Shown: positions 11,360 through 14,585 of the stretch, piece by piece
How positions within the stretch are numbered: the first letter of the stretch is position 1
Layout of the letters: each line of letters starts with the position of its first letter
NCBI GenBank assembly: GCA_012797505.1
Contig: JAAZOZ010000085.1
Coordinates: forward strand, 1-14,585
Origin: Smithella sp.
GTDB lineage: Bacteria; Desulfobacterota; Syntrophia; Syntrophales; Smithellaceae
Length of the DNA: 14,585 bases
Reading direction: 5' to 3'
Made by a program: the position numbers and the translations under genes
Notes under the pieces: generated by a model
Seen by the model: only the letters and a program-made list of their open reading frames with translations
What the model was told of the DNA's origin: nothing
The model's database searches: none

Positions 11360-12658
11360 ATGCCTGATGCGGTCATTATCGGAGCAGGGTATGCGGGAAT
11401 GAGTGCCGCGGCGCTTCTGTCTCATGCCGGCCGGAAGGTGGTGGTTCTGGAAGAATCCGAAAGGGTCGGCGGCCGCGCACGGTCGTTTCGGGATGAAGAA
11501 GGGTATCTCCGGGAATACGGGGCGCATTCGCACAGGCTCGCGCACAAGGGCATCGCCAATGAAGTGTTCAAAAGGCTCGGGGAGGAGATCGATTTTCTGC
11601 CCGAATCCAAAGACGGCAAACTGATTTTCCGGGGCAGGCTTTGGGAGAGACCGGAAGGGCCGATCGGCTTTTTGAAAACGCCTCTGTTGTCGATACGCGC
11701 CAGGCTGGTGCTGCTGGCATTGTTTGCTAAAATCAAAAAAACCGATCCCGCCGACTGGTATCATCGAACCCTTCTTGATTTCTATCGGGCCTCTTTCCGG
11801 AATCCGGAAGTTGAAGCATTCCTGCCGTTTCTGGGGATGACGATCATGTGTCCCGATCCGAATAAGGTCAGCGCGGGCGAAGTGATCGACTTTTTAAAGC
11901 GGGTCCTGGCGGCGGGCGTGGGCGTTGGAGAGCCGCGCGGCGGCTCCGCCGGAATCTTTCAAACGCTGAGCCGGCACATCGACAGGGGCGGAGAAATTCA
12001 TCTGCGTGAAAGGGCGGAAAAAATTATCATTGAAAACCGCCGGGTCACGGGCGTGAAAACCGGAAGGGCGATCTATCCGGCGCCGGTTGTCCTTTTTGCC
12101 GCCGGACTTCCCCTGATTGCCGATCTGCTCGACCAGACACTGCTGCCCGCGGCTGTCGAGAAATATGCGAAGAATATCGAGCACAGTTCCGGCCTGGTCA
12201 TTGATTTCATCACGAACAGGCCCGTGACCGGCATTCGTTCCGGGATTCTCGGCGTGGACGTGCCGATCTGGGCGCGTTTTCAATCCAGCGCCGATCCCTT
12301 GTTTGCCCCTGCCGGGAAGTATCTTTCCACCTGGGGAATCATGCTGCCGTGGCACTTCGACGGCGACGCGAGCGTCGTTGCCGGGGCGGAGCAAAAAATG
12401 AAAAGCGTCATTTCCGCTGTTTTTCCGGATTTTCTGCCTGCGGTCGTCGATGAGAGAAAAATGGTCGCAACGGTCATGAACGGGAATGTCCTGACACCCG
12501 CGCAGTCCAAGCCGAACCGGCCGGATGTCGAATGTCCGGGGATCGAAGGACTCTATTTTATCGGCGATACGGTGAGAGGGGACGGCTGTTCGGGCGACAT
12601 CAGTTTTTCATCCGCGATGAAAGCCGCCGACAGAATCCTGAGCGATCGGAAGCCATGA
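11360..12658 (+). CDS. CrtI/phytoene-desaturase-like FAD-dependent oxidoreductase
   Basis: A 432-residue flavoprotein. The N-terminal Rossmann motif is VIIGAGYAGMSAA (5-17) with Glu31 ending the second strand (ribose contact), then GGRARSF (37-43), the pattern of the amine oxidase/phytoene desaturase superfamily. The C-terminal FAD segment GLYFIGDTVRGDG and GDISFSSAMKAAD confirms it. The substrate cannot be read off: the middle region is variable and no carotenoid genes (crtB, crtE) are nearby, so carotenoid desaturation is not supported. It may act on an isoprenoid or other lipid. The ATG at 11360 is chosen because GGAGGGGG lies just upstream; an in-frame ATG at 11348 is the alternative. Its stop overlaps the next gene's start (ATGA), so the two proteins are probably made together. 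Confidence 0.85.
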   Translation: MPDAVIIGAGYAGMSAAALLSHAGRKVVVLEESERVGGRARSFRDEEGYLREYGAHSHRLAHKGIANEVFKRLGEEIDFLPESKDGKLIFRGRLWERPEGPIGFLKTPLLSIRARLVLLALFAKIKKTDPADWYHRTLLDFYRASFRNPEVEAFLPFLGMTIMCPDPNKVSAGEVIDFLKRVLAAGVGVGEPRGGSAGIFQTLSRHIDRGGEIHLRERAEKIIIENRRVTGVKTGRAIYPAPVVLFAAGLPLIADLLDQTLLPAAVEKYAKNIEHSSGLVIDFITNRPVTGIRSGILGVDVPIWARFQSSADPLFAPAGKYLSTWGIMLPWHFDGDASVVAGAEQKMKSVISAVFPDFLPAVVDERKMVATVMNGNVLTPAQSKPNRPDVECPGIEGLYFIGDTVRGDGCSGDISFSSAMKAADRILSDRKP

Positions 12659-13695
12659 CAGCGAATCTGGAAAGCATATCGGTAACGCTGGTTTCCGTTC
12701 TGTCGGCATTCGAAGCGGGAATGCGCAAACTGCAGCCGCTAATGATGCCCGCCATTCGGGGCGAACTGGCCGTTCATGAACCCGCACTGGCAGCTGTCCG
12801 GGCGTCATTGGGGACGGAAGACGGCGCTGCCGGATCGGAAGATGGCCGTCGGGAGCTTTTACGCGCCTGCGATTTTCTGCTCCGGGCCGCCAGAAATTTC
12901 GGCAGGGCAGATGACCTTCAGGACGCCTTTATATCGGCTCTTCGCGCGTCTCGCAAGATCTGCCGGGCCGAGGAAGCGCTGTTTCCACTTTGCCGCCTTT
13001 TCCCCGCTGTTCACCGCTACTTTCTGGAAACCGGCGCAGACGTTTTGCCTGAGGCAACCATTGGGGATTCCGGCATCGGCCTGTTTCATGTCGGCGCAAA
13101 CAGGGACCTGCGCGCCCGGGGCGGTTATTCCATCTATATTCCTTCAACCCCTTCCTCAACGGCCGCCCGCCCGCTGGTTGTCGCGCTGCACGGCGGCTAT
13201 GGCCATGGTCGGGATTTTATCTGGACCTGGATTCGCGAGGCGCGAAGTCGTGGGTTTGTTATTTTGGCTCCCACTTCAGAGGCCATGACCTGGTCCATCG
13301 GCCACGTTGAGACGGATGCGCAGATGCTGATGCGCCATCTGGAGGAGGTTTGCACCCGCGTTCCCGTTGACCGAAACCGCATTTTGCTGACAGGAATGTC
13401 CGACGGCGGGACCTTTGCTCTCGCGCTGGGACTGACCCGGGACAATATATTCTCTAAGATTGCAGCCGTTTCCTGCGCTCTGCCACCGGTGAAGATCAGC
13501 CGGGCCGGGGAAAAACATGTGCTGTGGGTTCACGGCGCGCAGGACTGGATTTTTCCGGTGGGGCGAACGGTTCAGGCCTGCCGGTATTTGCAGCAATCGG
13601 GCGTGGATATCAAGCTCAAGGTGATTCCCGATCTCTCGCATGCCTATCCCCGTGAAGCAAACGATATGATTCTGAAATGGTTTGGAACATTCTGA
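12655..13695 (+). CDS. Alpha/beta hydrolase (esterase-like) with N-terminal helical extension
   Basis: A 346-residue protein. The C-terminal two thirds (about 155-346) is an alpha/beta hydrolase with HGGYGHG (179-185, oxyanion region), the nucleophile Ser249 in GMSDGG (247-252), Asp297 in HGAQD and His329 in LSHAYP. This layout is like PHB-depolymerase, feruloyl-esterase or carboxylesterase-type enzymes. The first 150 residues are mostly helical, without a signal peptide, and I do not recognise them. The start ATG at 12655 overlaps the TGA of the FAD oxidoreductase (ATGA), which implies translational coupling; the frame stays open further upstream but inside that gene. The substrate is unknown, but working with a redox enzyme suggests hydrolysis of an ester or thioester made or used by it. 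Confidence 0.8.
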   Translation: MTANLESISVTLVSVLSAFEAGMRKLQPLMMPAIRGELAVHEPALAAVRASLGTEDGAAGSEDGRRELLRACDFLLRAARNFGRADDLQDAFISALRASRKICRAEEALFPLCRLFPAVHRYFLETGADVLPEATIGDSGIGLFHVGANRDLRARGGYSIYIPSTPSSTAARPLVVALHGGYGHGRDFIWTWIREARSRGFVILAPTSEAMTWSIGHVETDAQMLMRHLEEVCTRVPVDRNRILLTGMSDGGTFALALGLTRDNIFSKIAAVSCALPPVKISRAGEKHVLWVHGAQDWIFPVGRTVQACRYLQQSGVDIKLKVIPDLSHAYPREANDMILKWFGTF

Positions 13696-13698
13696 CGA

Positions 13699-14585
13699 TC
13701 ACAAGGGCTTGCCGAAAAGAAGCTTCAGCATGTTGACGATCATCTTTTTTCGTCCCGCCCGTTCCATGAGGATGCTCAGGTACAGCATTTCCGTGTTCAT
13801 CGGCGGCACGGTGATCTTGTCTTTCCTGATCAACCGGGCGGCTCGGGGTTTGCACCGGGTTGCGCACAGTCCGCAGCCGATGCAACGATCCCGATCCACG
13901 CGGAAGGTTTGACCGTCTGCTACAATCGCCTCCATTTGACAGCGCTTCACGCAGACGCCGCATCCCGTGCAGGATTCGGCGTCGATGCGCGCGTAATAGT
14001 TCGTTGCGAAAAACCGGGCGGGCCGGGGCTGCTTCTTCGCGGTGGTCAGCACGCCGCAGCAGCAGCCGCAGCAAATGCAGATGCAGGCGGGCTTTCGGGA
14101 GTTGCCCGGTTGCAGCACCATTCCCTTTTCTTCCGCCATCTCCAGGATCTTCAGGCATTCGTCTTTGGAGATTTCTCTGGCCCGGCCCCGCGCCGCATAA
14201 CCGGTTGATCCGATCAGCAGACAAACCTCATAGGTGTCCGTCTGCGTGCAGGGCTTTCCCAGCAGCGCCTCTCCCTGCTTGCAGACACAGTTGGCCACAG
14301 AAATCGTTTCGCGGGTATGTTGGATGAAGCGGCGCATATTGTCGTAGGGTTCGACAAGGTATTCCGGAATCAGCGTTTTCAGATGCGGGCTTGTGCGCAG
14401 TTGGGGCAGGGAAGAACGGAAAAATTCCGCGCCGAAGGCTTCGCCAAAATATTGATGCATCATTTTTACGAGTTCAGGGGTGAGATCATCGACGTGGTAT
14501 TCAAACATGCCGATGGCCAGCATGGCAATACCGTAACGAAAGGAGCCGCCGTTTTCCGAACGCCGGATGACGCCTTTTTGAAACA
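13699..14585 (-). CDS. Cys-rich protein with two 4Fe-4S ferredoxin clusters (partial, start beyond window)
   Basis: The frame has no stop up to the right edge, and sequence upstream of the first internal Met (14523) still reads as protein (FQKGVIRR, then FRYGIA), so the N-terminus lies outside the window. About 294 residues are visible. In order they are: a region with CVCKQ and GKPC (about 14290-14247); an unusual block C-I-C-I-C-C-G-C-C-C-G (14085-14053); and two ferredoxin motifs, CTGCGVCVKRC (13971-13939) and CIGCGLCATRC (13884-13852). A basic hydrophobic tail follows. The two C-x2-C-x2-C-x3-C sets should bind two [4Fe-4S] clusters for electron transfer. The ferredoxin motifs have CQ and CK in place of the usual CP. 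The partner is unknown. It is convergent with the hydrolase gene, the stops being 3 nt apart. Confidence 0.85.
   Translation of the reverse strand, partial: FQKGVIRRSENGGSFRYGIAMLAIGMFEYHVDDLTPELVKMMHQYFGEAFGAEFFRSSLPQLRTSPHLKTLIPEYLVEPYDNMRRFIQHTRETISVANCVCKQGEALLGKPCTQTDTYEVCLLIGSTGYAARGRAREISKDECLKILEMAEEKGMVLQPGNSRKPACICICCGCCCGVLTTAKKQPRPARFFATNYYARIDAESCTGCGVCVKRCQMEAIVADGQTFRVDRDRCIGCGLCATRCKPRAARLIRKDKITVPPMNTEMLYLSILMERAGRKKMIVNMLKLLFGKPL

Noticed and set aside
11360..12658. Carotenoid (phytoene) desaturase function
   Set aside because: Only the FAD-binding motifs are shared; no carotenoid synthesis genes are in the window, so a specific gene name was not given.

Overview
This 14.6 kb window looks like an ordinary chromosomal stretch from a Gram-negative anaerobe, most likely a member of the Desulfobacterota (former Deltaproteobacteria, Syntrophales-like). 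This placement is inferred from the gene mix: a LapA-domain membrane protein, an LPP20-type secreted protein, a periplasmic peptidoglycan dipeptidase, an FmdB zinc ribbon, a dodecin, a Cys-rich 4Fe-4S protein and an arsR-thioredoxin-ACR3-permease cluster. It also fits the moderate GC content and short intergenic gaps. No RNA gene, insertion sequence, phage gene or CRISPR array was seen.

Layout. Positions 1-216 hold the strong terminator of an upstream unit. A small LapA-domain gene follows (217-465, +). Next is a three-gene leftward operon (3253 to 511): L,D-transpeptidase lipoprotein, secreted VanX/DdpX-type D-Ala-D-Ala dipeptidase, and a DAACS-family symporter. All three could act on D-alanine in the periplasm. 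A divergent monocistronic gene for a secreted LPP20-like protein (3492-4391, +) ends in a strong terminator.

From 4499 to 8417 runs a rightward metal-resistance unit: promoter with an overlapping palindromic operator, ArsR repressor, thioredoxin-like mini-protein, ACR3 arsenite exporter, COG0701/ArsP-type permease and a CDF metal exporter, closed by a terminator. The spacing suggests one arsenic/metal-responsive operon. The CDF gene may be an add-on.

Downstream lie a leftward dodecin-family gene, a 346-nt stretch without a convincing gene, and a leftward FmdB-type zinc ribbon with a Cys-rich tail. FmdB is divergent from a cystathionine gamma-synthase-type PLP enzyme (9466-10653, +), which has an excellent sigma-70 promoter. 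A convergent short-chain dehydrogenase (11170-10670, -) appears to be an internal-deletion pseudogene that has lost its catalytic segment. The last part has a translationally coupled pair (CrtI-like FAD oxidoreductase and alpha/beta hydrolase, 11360-13695, +) and a convergent 4Fe-4S protein gene that runs off the right edge.

The points most worth following are the putative D-alanine salvage operon with its unusual symporter binding site, the apparently leaderless start of its first gene, the arsR operator and sensor cysteines, the SDR deletion, and the Cys-dense motif in the last gene. I saw no clear case of a wholly new defence or mobile system.
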